Shown piece after piece: positions 1 through 6,727 of a DNA stretch of 10,757 nt. The stretch is from contig CP070840.1 of NCBI GenBank assembly GCA_020342025.1, forward strand, positions 1,980,003-1,990,759, read 5' to 3'. Each line of letters begins with the position of its first letter. The stretch's first letter is position 1. The position numbers and the translations under genes were made by a program. The stretch is from Deltaproteobacteria bacterium (GTDB lineage: Bacteria > Desulfobacterota > DSM-4660 > Desulfatiglandales > HGW-15). The notes under the pieces are model-generated. The model searched no databases. It saw nothing but the letters and a program-made list of their open reading frames with translations, and was not told the DNA's origin.

Positions 1-1907
1 CCGATACACTCCAATACATCATTGTGGAAAGCCAGAAGGATGGTAAAGAGGCCGTTGATTACTTGAAGCTCAAGGCGAGTGGCAGGAGTAGTTTCGTCCC
101 TATCACAGAGTTGAACGGGCAGAAAGATTATAAACAGCATAACGGCTTCCCTCTTCTCCGGGATCTTGTCTCAGTCCCCGACTCGTACAAACCCCTGATC
201 AGCATACTTCTGGGTAATGCGGCGCTGGTGGAGGATCTTGACCAGGCCATCTCTGCATGGAAAGAGAATGGCAGAGATCAATGCCTGGTTACCCCAGACG
301 GAGACATGGTTGACAACCGGGGAGTTATTAGCGGCGGCAAGCTCGCCAGTACTTCCCGTGGCCTCCTTGCAAGGAAGAGGGAGATCAAGGAACTGGAAGA
401 GAAGGTGAAGGAATGTGAGGGAAAGGCGGAGGCGCTCAAAACCAAGCTCAACACGGTGAGCCTAGAATTGGAGGGGAAGACGAGTTCTCTGGATGACCTG
501 ATAGACGAAAAGTCGGATTGCCAGGAGAAGGTCAACGATTTGGACAGGGTGATATTCCGTTTGGGACAAGAGATGGATCAACTTGATAAATTGTCCAGCC
601 GGATTTCCGACGAGCTTGAAAAGATAAGCAAGGAACAGATTCGACATGAAAATGCCCTGAGCAAAATTAAATCTGAGCTCCAGTTGTCTGAAGACAACAG
701 GAAAAAAGAGGAAAAATACCTGCACCAGAAAGAGGTTGAACTGAAGGAGAGTGAGGAGGAGTTTGAGCAGATCCGAAATGAATTGGAAAAGCTGAAGCTG
801 GATCACAGACTCTCCCAGGAGGAGGAAAGGGGCCTGTTGCGGGAGATAGAGCGCATTGAGGATTTCATCCATGAAACCCACCAGAAAGTGGAAAAGATAG
901 AGGAAGATGTTTCGCAGGGAAAGCAGAAATATCAAGAGCTTCTAAAAAGTGAAGAGATGTTACGAGGAGGATTGGAAGGGCTCCATGAGAAACTGGAAAA
1001 GGCGAGAGACGCCGTAAATGGAGCGGAGCAGGATCGGAGTCGATTTCAGGCCGAGATTCGGGAAGAGGAAAAGAAAGGAGAGGATGTACGGGCTGCATTG
1101 GAGATTCTCAGAGAGAAGATAAATACGGCAAAGCTTGAACAATCAGAGATCAGGTTCAGGATGAACAACCTGGTTGAGCTGGTCAGAGAGAAATTCAACC
1201 TGAACTTGTTGGAAATCTACAAGGAGTACATGCAAGAGGGTTTTTCTGAACTGGAAACGAGGGAAGTACTGGAGCGAAAGAAGAAATTGAAAGAGACCAT
1301 GGGCGAGGTCAATCTCACGGCCATTCAGGAGCATGAGGCACTGAAAGAGAGGCACGACTTTATGACCACACAGCGGGAAGATCTCCTGCGGTCCATTGAA
1401 TCACTGGAAAAGGCCATCAGAAAGATCAACAGAACCTCTTTAGAGAAATTTAGGGAGACATTCGATGAGGTGGATAGGAAGTTGAAATCGGTCTTTCCAA
1501 TCCTCTTCAATGGGGGCATGGCAGGCCTTAGACTGATAGATCCTGAAAAACCCCTAGAGAGCGGTGTCCTTGTGGAGGTCCGTCCGCCGGGCAAGAAGTT
1601 GAGCCATATGGGCCTGCTCTCTGGAGGTGAAAAGGCCCTTGTGGCCATGGCTCTCCTATTTTCCCTTTATCTAATCAAGCCCAGTCCATTCTGCCTGTTG
1701 GATGAGGTGGACGCTCCCCTGGACGAGGCCAATATTGATCGCTTCAATGAGCTTTTGAAAGAGATCCGGAAATACTCACAGATCATCCTCGTGACCCACA
1801 ACCGCAGGTCTATGGAGATTGTGGACAGGCTTTACGGGGTGACCATGGAGCGGGCAGGCGTATCAAAGATGGTGTCCGTGGATCTCCAGGAGTTTAGAGA
1901 GAATTAG
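1..1907 (+). CDS. smc: Chromosome segregation ATPase SMC, C-terminal half (5' end outside window)
   Basis: SMC forms the ATP-dependent DNA-entrapping ring that condenses and segregates chromosomes with ScpA/ScpB. The reading frame is already open at base 3 and continues for 634 codons to TAG at 1905-1907, so the first ATG in frame is internal and roughly half of a typical 1,150-1,200 residue protein lies upstream. Seen in order: the second part of the hinge (about bases 3-350, with the glycine-rich VISGGK segment near its end), a long charged heptad-type coiled coil (about 360-1480), and the C-terminal ATPase head. The head carries the ABC signature LSGGE at 1617-1631, the Walker B stretch LLDEVDA at 1695-1715 with the D-loop just after it, and the VTHN switch histidine near 1791-1802. 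All key head residues present here are intact. No gene follows on the same strand for about 1.7 kb, and a terminator-like hairpin follows the stop. Confidence 0.96.
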   Translation, partial: DTLQYIIVESQKDGKEAVDYLKLKASGRSSFVPITELNGQKDYKQHNGFPLLRDLVSVPDSYKPLISILLGNAALVEDLDQAISAWKENGRDQCLVTPDGDMVDNRGVISGGKLASTSRGLLARKREIKELEEKVKECEGKAEALKTKLNTVSLELEGKTSSLDDLIDEKSDCQEKVNDLDRVIFRLGQEMDQLDKLSSRISDELEKISKEQIRHENALSKIKSELQLSEDNRKKEEKYLHQKEVELKESEEEFEQIRNELEKLKLDHRLSQEEERGLLREIERIEDFIHETHQKVEKIEEDVSQGKQKYQELLKSEEMLRGGLEGLHEKLEKARDAVNGAEQDRSRFQAEIREEEKKGEDVRAALEILREKINTAKLEQSEIRFRMNNLVELVREKFNLNLLEIYKEYMQEGFSELETREVLERKKKLKETMGEVNLTAIQEHEALKERHDFMTTQREDLLRSIESLEKAIRKINRTSLEKFRETFDEVDRKLKSVFPILFNGGMAGLRLIDPEKPLESGVLVEVRPPGKKLSHMGLLSGGEKALVAMALLFSLYLIKPSPFCLLDEVDAPLDEANIDRFNELLKEIRKYSQIILVTHNRRSMEIVDRLYGVTMERAGVSKMVSVDLQEFREN

Positions 1908-1928
1908 CCACCAGCTCGCGCGTAAGCA

Positions 1929-2001
1929 GTAGGTAGTAAGGAGTGAGGCGCATGGATGAGGAAGTTTCAAAGTGCCCACGCCTTAGTGCCTACTTTTTTT
2001 T
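1929..2001 (+). terminator. Probable intrinsic terminator after smc
   Basis: Bases 1929-1941 (GTAGGTAGTAAGG) pair with 1981-1993 (CCTTAGTGCCTAC) in 12 of 13 positions, one of them a G-U pair, and eight T follow directly at 1994-2001. The loop is long at about 39 bases, and a competing GAGGCG/CGCC pairing exists, so the fold is not ideal. Only the plus-strand direction has the T run. It fits termination of smc before the convergent gene whose stop codon lies at 2019-2021. Confidence 0.6.
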
Positions 2002-2018
2002 GAGCCAAATGGGGTTGG

Positions 2019-3299
2019 CTATTTGAAATACCTGTCGAGAACGTGCATGTTGTTTCGGATGGAAGGCGTATTTTCGGCCTTCCCCGTGGCGATATATTCA
2101 GCGAGTTGCAGCACGCCATTCTCATCGGGCGCGTAAAGGATGATAAAGGGGGTTACACCTGCCGCGGTTTTTCTGAATTCATCTGGATCGCCCCCTCCCA
2201 TATCACCAAACACCCGCTCGTAGAACTTGAACTGGGGTGAATTGAGATTGACCAGCGCGCACTTTATTTGCGGGTAATGCTTGGCAAGATCCCTGAATTC
2301 CTCTATCTCCCGTCTACACCGTCTGCAAACCAGTGTGGCTGTCAGGAGCACCAGGCCTTTCTCTTCAACAGGCGTTGAAGGAAGAAATCGCTCGAAGTTA
2401 TCTTCCCTCATAATGAAAAAGTTCCCGTACTTTTTTCCAATTTTAAAACACTCGGTTTCGAGGCCAAACCGCTCGTAAAACCGGTAAGCAAGGGTATCTG
2501 CAACCTCCATGGCCTTTTCGGCATCTTCTGCCCGCGCAGATGCGTAGAGTTTCAGTTCCTGGCCGTAATAGACTTTCTCCCCATCACCCATGACTGCCCT
2601 TCTGAGGGCCCTGGGATCCAGCTCCAGACGCTTTCCGGCCGGGTCCTTCACAAGGGTTTCGAAGCCGTTCTTGGGGAGGACCTTTTCGCTCAGTTGGCCC
2701 AATTGCAGGAGGCTGTGCGAATCACCCGTGTTAACCCATATGCCTTGGGCTTCTTGATGGTGTCTCCTGCCGAGATGGACATCATAATCTCCAGAATCAA
2801 GGGGAAATAGGGTGATGCTATTGATGTTCTCTTCAACACTGCCGATGCAGCGCCACTCAACGCCCTTGAAAAATGATCCTTCCTCGTCCGGATTTCCATT
2901 TTTGTCACAGCGTAGCGCCCCTGCCAGGCCCGTGAAGAGAAGTCCCGTATTGAACTGGCTATAGAGGGTCAGATCTGAACGTCTTTGGCTTTCCACGGCT
3001 TCCACCCTTAGCTGAGCAAAATGAACCCTGGCCTTTTCGTAAAGGGATGCGGTTGCTTCATCCACAGGTTCCAGGTTCTGCCATTCAGGATCATCGAATT
3101 TGCCACCTCTATCCCAGAAAAGCATCCTTTGGATCTCTTCATCCGTCCCGATCCAGGATTGTATGATCTCTATATTTTCCAGAGTCACGTTCTCAGCCAG
3201 AGATTTTCTCTCTTTGGCATTGAGCTTGGGCATGAGACCCTTATGCTGAGGGGTCATCTTTTCCATCAATTCCAGTTCATGGGGGGTAAATTCGTTCAT
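2019..3299 (-). CDS. Uncharacterised protein with C-terminal thioredoxin-like CxxC domain
   Basis: I do not recognise the full-length family. The protein is 426 residues, hydrophilic, with no signal peptide or membrane segment, so probably cytoplasmic. The last 120 residues or so read like a thioredoxin fold: hydrophobic strand LVLLTAT (about 316-322), a CRRC redox motif (C325, C328) at the start of a helix, and TPF with a likely cis-proline (P384) before the strand FIILYA. The first 300 residues contain isolated cysteines (C131, C151, C284) and no motif I can name. The start is set by AGGAG eight bases upstream of ATG. That ATG overlaps the stop of the small ORF at 3296-3400, which implies translational coupling. 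The gene is convergent with smc. A thiol-disulfide or peroxide-related role is only an inference from the CxxC domain. Confidence 0.85.
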   Translation of the reverse strand: MNEFTPHELELMEKMTPQHKGLMPKLNAKERKSLAENVTLENIEIIQSWIGTDEEIQRMLFWDRGGKFDDPEWQNLEPVDEATASLYEKARVHFAQLRVEAVESQRRSDLTLYSQFNTGLLFTGLAGALRCDKNGNPDEEGSFFKGVEWRCIGSVEENINSITLFPLDSGDYDVHLGRRHHQEAQGIWVNTGDSHSLLQLGQLSEKVLPKNGFETLVKDPAGKRLELDPRALRRAVMGDGEKVYYGQELKLYASARAEDAEKAMEVADTLAYRFYERFGLETECFKIGKKYGNFFIMREDNFERFLPSTPVEEKGLVLLTATLVCRRCRREIEEFRDLAKHYPQIKCALVNLNSPQFKFYERVFGDMGGGDPDEFRKTAAGVTPFIILYAPDENGVLQLAEYIATGKAENTPSIRNNMHVLDRYFK

Positions 3300-3400
3300 T
3301 CTGTTCTCTCCTGAGCCACCTGCGTGATGCGATCCGTTTTGCCCACAAAATAAGAGTCACGAAGCGGCGGGCAAAAGTTCCCGCCCGTCTCCTCGATCAT
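3296..3400 (-). CDS. Candidate 34-residue protein overlapping the start of the CxxC-domain gene
   Basis: On the minus strand an ATG at 3400-3398 opens a 34-codon frame that ends in TGA at 3298-3296, sharing ATGA with the start of the 426-residue gene. The peptide begins MIEETGGNFCPPLRDSYF and has one cysteine and a charged tail; it looks protein-like, not random. GAGGG lies about seven bases before the ATG, a usable ribosome binding site. The frame is open upstream for a further 21 codons without an ATG (a TTG exists), so it could also be the C-terminal stump of a decayed longer gene. I do not recognise a family. The overlap suggests it is either a small partner protein or a translated leader for the next gene. 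Its length is too short for composition to be decisive. Confidence 0.45.
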   Translation of the reverse strand: MIEETGGNFCPPLRDSYFVGKTDRITQVAQERTE

Positions 3401-3511
3401 GTTCAATCCCTCTTTAGGGTTGCAGATTTCCAAACTTAGCAGTAAGAATGACCAGATCTTACCTTAGTTAGAGCCATTGAAATTATCAATTATTTTTGAA
3501 AAAGAATCGAT

Positions 3512-3541
3512 TTGACTAATAATGGGTCGCCCCATTAATAA
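3512..3541 (+). promoter_or_regulatory. Palindrome with weak promoter-like hexamers upstream of the plus-strand unit
   Basis: A perfect 7-base inverted repeat, TAATGGG (3520-3526) and CCCATTA (3531-3537) around TCGC, lies in the divergent region between the minus-strand pair and the gene starting at 3599. A TTGACT hexamer (3512-3517) precedes it, and at 18-base spacing is TAATAA (3536-3541), a poor -10 match. If this is the promoter, the palindrome fills the spacer as an operator would. The rest of 3401-3598 is AT-rich and holds nothing else I can support. Confidence 0.3.
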
Positions 3542-3598
3542 GGATCGTCAAAACGACAGAGCGGAGAGCATTTCTGGGGAAGAAAGGAGATATTTTCC

Positions 3599-4012
3599 AT
3601 GGAAGTCAAAGAAACAGCCGCTTGCGGCATTTCTCTGAGGGAATTTGCCATAGAATTTGAGACAGATGAGATCTTAGACATTTATAGAATCCTGAACTAT
3701 GCGCAGAACGAGGAAGGATTTTTCGACGAGGACTTTTTGGATGATCTCAAGTCACAAATGATCTACATCATAGGCGCATCCGTTGAAGATGAACCGCAGG
3801 AGGAGCTGGAAGAGACTATCCACTGGGAGGAGGGGGACGCCTCATACGATCTACACTTCAGTGAACCTGAGGGCGCGAAACTCTTTCAAATTCTGAACGG
3901 TGTGGATCATCCGGGAGAAGGTTTTGACAAGGATATGAACGAGAAGCTCCTGGGCCAGATGATGGATATGGCCCCGAGCGTCCTTGAAAACATCACGGTT
4001 ATCAACCGATAG
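3599..4012 (+). CDS. Small acidic protein of two repeated 40-residue modules, unknown function
   Basis: The product is 137 residues, strongly acidic, with no signal peptide or membrane segment. The start is supported by AGGAGA eight bases before ATG. I do not recognise a named family. The clear structural feature is an internal duplication: residues 15-54 align without gaps to 82-121, with 11 identical positions (F20/F87, E24/E91, I31-L32-N33/I98-L99-N100, F42-D43/F109-D110, D45/D112, L50/L117, Q53-M54/Q120-M121) and many conservative ones. The halves are joined by an acidic linker rich in Glu (about 61-81). The Asp/Glu placement (FDxD) might hint at metal binding, but this is speculative. 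It is followed after 19 bases by the sulfatase-like gene, so the two are probably co-transcribed and may act together. Confidence 0.82.
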   Translation: MEVKETAACGISLREFAIEFETDEILDIYRILNYAQNEEGFFDEDFLDDLKSQMIYIIGASVEDEPQEELEETIHWEEGDASYDLHFSEPEGAKLFQILNGVDHPGEGFDKDMNEKLLGQMMDMAPSVLENITVINR

Positions 4013-4031
4013 AAAAAGGAGACCAAACCTC

Positions 4032-5327
4032 GTGAACGTCATCGTCTTGATCAACGATACCTGGCGTTGGGACTATCTGGGGTGTTACGGAAACGACTGG
4101 ATAAAGACGCCCAATTTGGACAAGCTGGCCTCAGAGAGCGCCCTATTCGACTATTGTTACTCTGAAGGCCTGCCTACGGTCCCCACGCGTACCACATTCT
4201 TTACCGGTCGGTTTACATTCCCTTTCCGGGGATGGCAGCGCCTGGAACCCACGGATGTGTTGCTCGCCGAGGTTTTGTGGAACAAAGGCTTTCACTCTGC
4301 AATGATCACGGACGTCTACCACCTCCACAAGCCGTCCATGGCCTTTGAAAGGGGTTTCGATTATACCAAGCATGTGCGCGGGCACGAGGGTGATCCCTAC
4401 GTCGTGCACGAATCCGTAGAAGTGAATGTGGACAAATACTACAAAGGAGATGGGAAAGACAAAGCGGTCAAGGCCCAACTCACCCAATACCTTCGAAATG
4501 TCCACGACTGGAAAGGGGAAGAGGACACGTTTGTGGCCCAGTGTGTCAGAGAGGGGATCAAGTGGCTGCAAGATCAGTCCAAGAAGGACAACCTGTTTCT
4601 CTGGCTGGATTGTTTCGACCCCCACGAACCCTGGGACCCTCCGGCCCCCTATAACCGGATGTATACCGACTCCAGCTACAAAGGTCAGGACATCATTCAC
4701 CCTATTCCCGGAAACGTGGAAGGTTATCTCACGCCTGAGGAACTGCATCACATCAAAATGCTCTATGCCGGGAAGGTGACCCTCTGTGACCACTGGATCG
4801 GCATCTTTCTAGACAAGGTGAAGGAATTGGGGCTTTACGACAACTCCTTGATCATATTCACCACAGATCATGGCGCACCCTTTGGGGAGCACGGTTACAT
4901 CAAGAAGGCCCAACCCGGGCTTTATGAGTACCTGGTACACATTCCCCTGATCATCCGGCATCCAGAAGGCCTGGGGGCCGGGAAACGCTTCAGCGCCATG
5001 GTAGAAACCACCGAGATCTTTCCCACCATCTTGGACTTCTTGAAGGTCCGCCAGCCACTTAAGGTTCATGGTCAGAGCCTTCTACCCATGATGGCAGGGG
5101 AAGTGGAATCCATACGGGATTACGCCTACATGGGGCACTTCAAGAGGAATTGGAGGGTCAGCAGTCAAGAATGGGCCTTCATCTTGAATTTTGATAAAGG
5201 GAAGGCAAACGAGCTTTACCATTTAAAGGAAGACGCTGCAGAGCAGAACAATCTCATCTCCGAGAACCCCCAAAAGGCGATGGAACTGGAACTGGAACTG
5301 CGGAGGTTTGTCTCTGGACTTCGTTAA
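4032..5327 (+). CDS. Sulfatase/alkaline-phosphatase superfamily hydrolase with threonine nucleophile
   Basis: The protein is 431 residues and has the metal-binding framework of the sulfatase fold: N-terminal D9 in NDTWRWDYLGCYG, D196 and H198 in FDPHEPW, D279-H280-G in TTDHGAPFGEHG (H287), then LYEYLVHIPLIIRHP. The nucleophile motif, normally C/S-x-P-S-R in sulfatases that carry formylglycine, reads T49-V-P-T-R53 followed by TG. A threonine cannot become formylglycine, so this is more likely a phosphodiesterase, phosphatase or phosphotransferase-like member than a classical sulfatase; the substrate is unknown. No signal peptide is visible, so it is probably cytoplasmic. GTG at 4032 was chosen because AAGGAG lies ten bases upstream and the conserved strand starts at residue 2. 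An ATG at 3984 would overlap the preceding gene and has no family match. ftsY follows 38 bases later. Confidence 0.88.
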   Translation: MNVIVLINDTWRWDYLGCYGNDWIKTPNLDKLASESALFDYCYSEGLPTVPTRTTFFTGRFTFPFRGWQRLEPTDVLLAEVLWNKGFHSAMITDVYHLHKPSMAFERGFDYTKHVRGHEGDPYVVHESVEVNVDKYYKGDGKDKAVKAQLTQYLRNVHDWKGEEDTFVAQCVREGIKWLQDQSKKDNLFLWLDCFDPHEPWDPPAPYNRMYTDSSYKGQDIIHPIPGNVEGYLTPEELHHIKMLYAGKVTLCDHWIGIFLDKVKELGLYDNSLIIFTTDHGAPFGEHGYIKKAQPGLYEYLVHIPLIIRHPEGLGAGKRFSAMVETTEIFPTILDFLKVRQPLKVHGQSLLPMMAGEVESIRDYAYMGHFKRNWRVSSQEWAFILNFDKGKANELYHLKEDAAEQNNLISENPQKAMELELELRRFVSGLR

Positions 5328-5365
5328 TTCAACATGCAGAGAATGGCGTGCCAGCGAGGCGTATG

Positions 5366-6325
5366 ATGAGGCTGTTCAGAAAGAAGAAGGCAAAAGAAGA
5401 AAACAAGGAAGGGAGTCTCTATGAGAGGCTGCGGCAGGGGCTTTCAAAGACAAGGTCCGGCCTGACAGGTAGGCTGGATCAGCTGGTCTTTGGTAAGAGG
5501 GAGATTGATAGGGATCTCCTGGATGAGCTGGAGGAGATCCTTTTCACGTCTGACTTGGGCGTGGTCACAACGCAGGAATTGATTGATCGGGTTCAGGCGG
5601 GGGTGGCGAGGAAAGAACTTGATAATCCTGAAAAGCTGAAGGATTCGCTGAAGGAGCATATCCGTGCTTTCCTTCAGATACCGGAAGTGGAGCGTAAGAA
5701 CCCTGGCCCAGGGGAACCCCTGATCATCATGGTGATCGGCGTGAACGGTGTGGGCAAGACGACCACCATTGGCAAAGCCGCGCACAGCTTCAAGGAGCAG
5801 GGCAAAAAGGTCATGCTGGTGGCAGCCGACACATTCAGGGCCGCAGCCATCGAGCAGTTGGCCGTTTGGGGGGAGAGGGTAGACGCGGAGGTGATCAAGC
5901 AAAAAACGGGCTCTGATCCATCCGCGGTGGTCTTTGATGCCATTTCCGCAGCGCAGGCGAGAGATATAGATGTGGTCCTCATAGATACGGCAGGCCGGCT
6001 TCATACCAAGACGAACCTTATGGATGAGCTTGAGAAGATCCAGCGTGTTGCGGGGCGGAAGCTGCCCAGCGCTCCCCATCAGGTGTGGCTCGTGCTGGAT
6101 GCAACCACCGGTCAGAATGCCCTTTCTCAGGCGGAAATGTTTCACAAGGCCTTTGGCGTTACAGATATAATCCTGACCAAGCTGGATGGGACAGCCAAGG
6201 GGGGCATCGTGGTGGGCATATGTCACCAGCTTGGACTCCCCATAAGATTTATCGGGATCGGCGAAAGGCTAGATGATCTGAGGCCTTTTGAGGTTGATGA
6301 TTTTGTGAACGCCCTATTCGACTAG
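5366..6325 (+). CDS. ftsY: Signal recognition particle receptor FtsY
   Basis: FtsY is the membrane-docking GTPase for SRP-ribosome complexes and works with Ffh to deliver nascent membrane proteins to SecYEG. The 319-residue product has a short basic/acidic N-terminus (FRKKK, then a Glu-rich stretch) in place of the long A domain of enterobacteria, followed by the N and G domains. G-motifs are all present: GVNGVGKTTT (125-134), DTFRAAA (155-161), DTAGR (207-211), TKLD (271-274) and GIGERLDDLRPF near the end. ATG 5366 is preferred since GAGG sits six bases upstream. ATG 5363 and GTG 5348 in the same frame are possible. It is 38 bases behind the sulfatase-like gene with no visible terminator or promoter between them, so it may be transcribed from further upstream. 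A hairpin with a T run starts at its stop codon. Confidence 0.95.
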   Translation: MRLFRKKKAKEENKEGSLYERLRQGLSKTRSGLTGRLDQLVFGKREIDRDLLDELEEILFTSDLGVVTTQELIDRVQAGVARKELDNPEKLKDSLKEHIRAFLQIPEVERKNPGPGEPLIIMVIGVNGVGKTTTIGKAAHSFKEQGKKVMLVAADTFRAAAIEQLAVWGERVDAEVIKQKTGSDPSAVVFDAISAAQARDIDVVLIDTAGRLHTKTNLMDELEKIQRVAGRKLPSAPHQVWLVLDATTGQNALSQAEMFHKAFGVTDIILTKLDGTAKGGIVVGICHQLGLPIRFIGIGERLDDLRPFEVDDFVNALFD

Positions 6326-6350
6326 TTTCCGTTCGGAAACGCTCCTTTTT
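6325..6350 (+). terminator. Probable terminator of ftsY, formed by the left end of the repeat element
   Basis: GTTTCC (6325-6330) pairs with GGAAAC (6335-6340) around GTTC, and five T follow at 6346-6350 after a five-base gap. The stem begins on the last base of the ftsY stop codon. The stem is short and the T run is offset, so efficiency may be modest. Confidence 0.5.
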
Positions 6351-6361
6351 CACAATCTCCC

Positions 6362-6395
6362 GCCCGCCTCGCCTTAGCGGCTCGCGATGGCGGGC
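6362..6395. repeat. GC-rich REP-like palindrome
   Basis: GCCCGCC (6362-6368) and GGCGGGC (6389-6395) form a perfect 7-base stem around a 20-base interior with further weak pairing. It is much more GC-rich than the surrounding intergenic DNA. It forms part of the larger element at 6326-6506. Confidence 0.55.
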
Positions 6396-6412
6396 AGGCT
6401 GCGTCGATCTGC

Positions 6413-6459
6413 GGGATTTGTTTGTGCGGCATACTCAACGTATGCCTCCGCACAATCCC
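6413..6459. repeat. Long two-part hairpin
   Basis: CATAC (6430-6434) pairs with GTATG (6440-6444) around TCAAC. After a three-base bulge, TTGTGCGG (6422-6429) pairs with CCGCACAA (6448-6455). An alternative outer pairing, GGGATT (6413-6418) with AATCCC (6454-6459), shares two bases with that stem. No T run follows, so it is not a simple terminator. Confidence 0.6.
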
Positions 6460-6653
6460 TCGTTCTCCTTGAACTTGCAAAAAATTAATCGTTTCCGCAC
6501 CGGAAATGCAATTAAAGTCCAGTCCAGTAAGTTCAGTAGCTCAGCCACTAAGAGTAGATTTTGTGAAACAGGGGGGAGCGATTCGGATGAGGGAAGCCAA
6601 GATGGAATAGAGATTTGATTTGAATTTCTTGGTGTGGAGTAATATTGTACGGA

Positions 6654-6686
6654 TTCCCTAATTTCGCCATTTGTAATTATAGGGAA
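6654..6686. promoter_or_regulatory. Spaced inverted repeat upstream of the reductase operon, possible operator
   Basis: TTCCCTA (6654-6660) and TAGGGAA (6680-6686) are perfect 7-base arms 19 bases apart, centred about 58 bases before the start codon of the first operon gene. Just upstream, TTGATT (6615-6620) and TAATAT (6640-6645) are weak -35/-10 candidates at a long 19-base spacing, which would put the repeat over or just after the transcription start, as for a repressor site. The rest of 6507-6727 shows no gene. Confidence 0.35.
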
Positions 6687-6727
6687 AAGCAAGATTCATA
6701 CAGGGTGTATTAAACGGGAGGAATGCC

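Larger units (their letters stand above)
6326..6506. repeat. MITE/REP-like non-coding element with imperfect terminal inverted repeats
   Basis: The two ends of this 181-base stretch are similar in inverted orientation. The left end reads TTTCCG-TT-CGGAAACG, then a four-base spacer and T5, then CACAA. The right end, read on the other strand, gives TTTCCG-GTG-CGGAAACG, then a five-base spacer, T6 and GCAA. Each end is itself a hairpin followed by a T run, so it could stop transcription from either side. Inside are two more palindromes (6362-6395 and 6413-6459). No transposase, convincing ORF or clear target-site duplication is visible. It lies directly against the ftsY stop codon. Calling it mobile is an inference from its architecture; copies elsewhere in the genome would be needed as proof. 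Confidence 0.5.

Noticed and set aside
3347..3374. Minus-strand promoter TTGCCC-N16-TATTTT before the CxxC-domain gene
   Set aside because: Only four of six matches in each hexamer and it falls within the small ORF; not strong enough to list.
3366..3385. GGCGGG/CCCGCC hairpin as a second REP copy or terminator
   Set aside because: It lies inside the candidate small ORF, encodes part of its GGNFCPP stretch, and has no T run.
3984..4031. Upstream ATG extension of the sulfatase-like gene
   Set aside because: It would overlap the end of the preceding gene and add 16 basic residues with no family match; GTG 4032 has its own ribosome binding site and starts at the conserved strand.
4143..4793. 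Long minus-strand open frame of 216 codons
   Set aside because: It is fully antisense to the conserved sulfatase-fold gene and its product has no recognisable features.
5348..5365. GTG or first ATG (5363) as the ftsY start
   Set aside because: GTG 5348 has no clear Shine-Dalgarno and GAGG is too close to 5363; neither is excluded, but 5366 fits best.
6515..6560. Direct-repeat-like AGTCCAGTCCAGTAAGTTCAG stretch as a tRNA or CRISPR hint
   Set aside because: There is no cloverleaf, T-loop consensus or regular repeat-spacer pattern.
6418..6618. Plus-strand 66-codon open frame in the intergenic region
   Set aside because: It runs through the palindromes of the repeat element and has no ribosome binding site or protein-like pattern.
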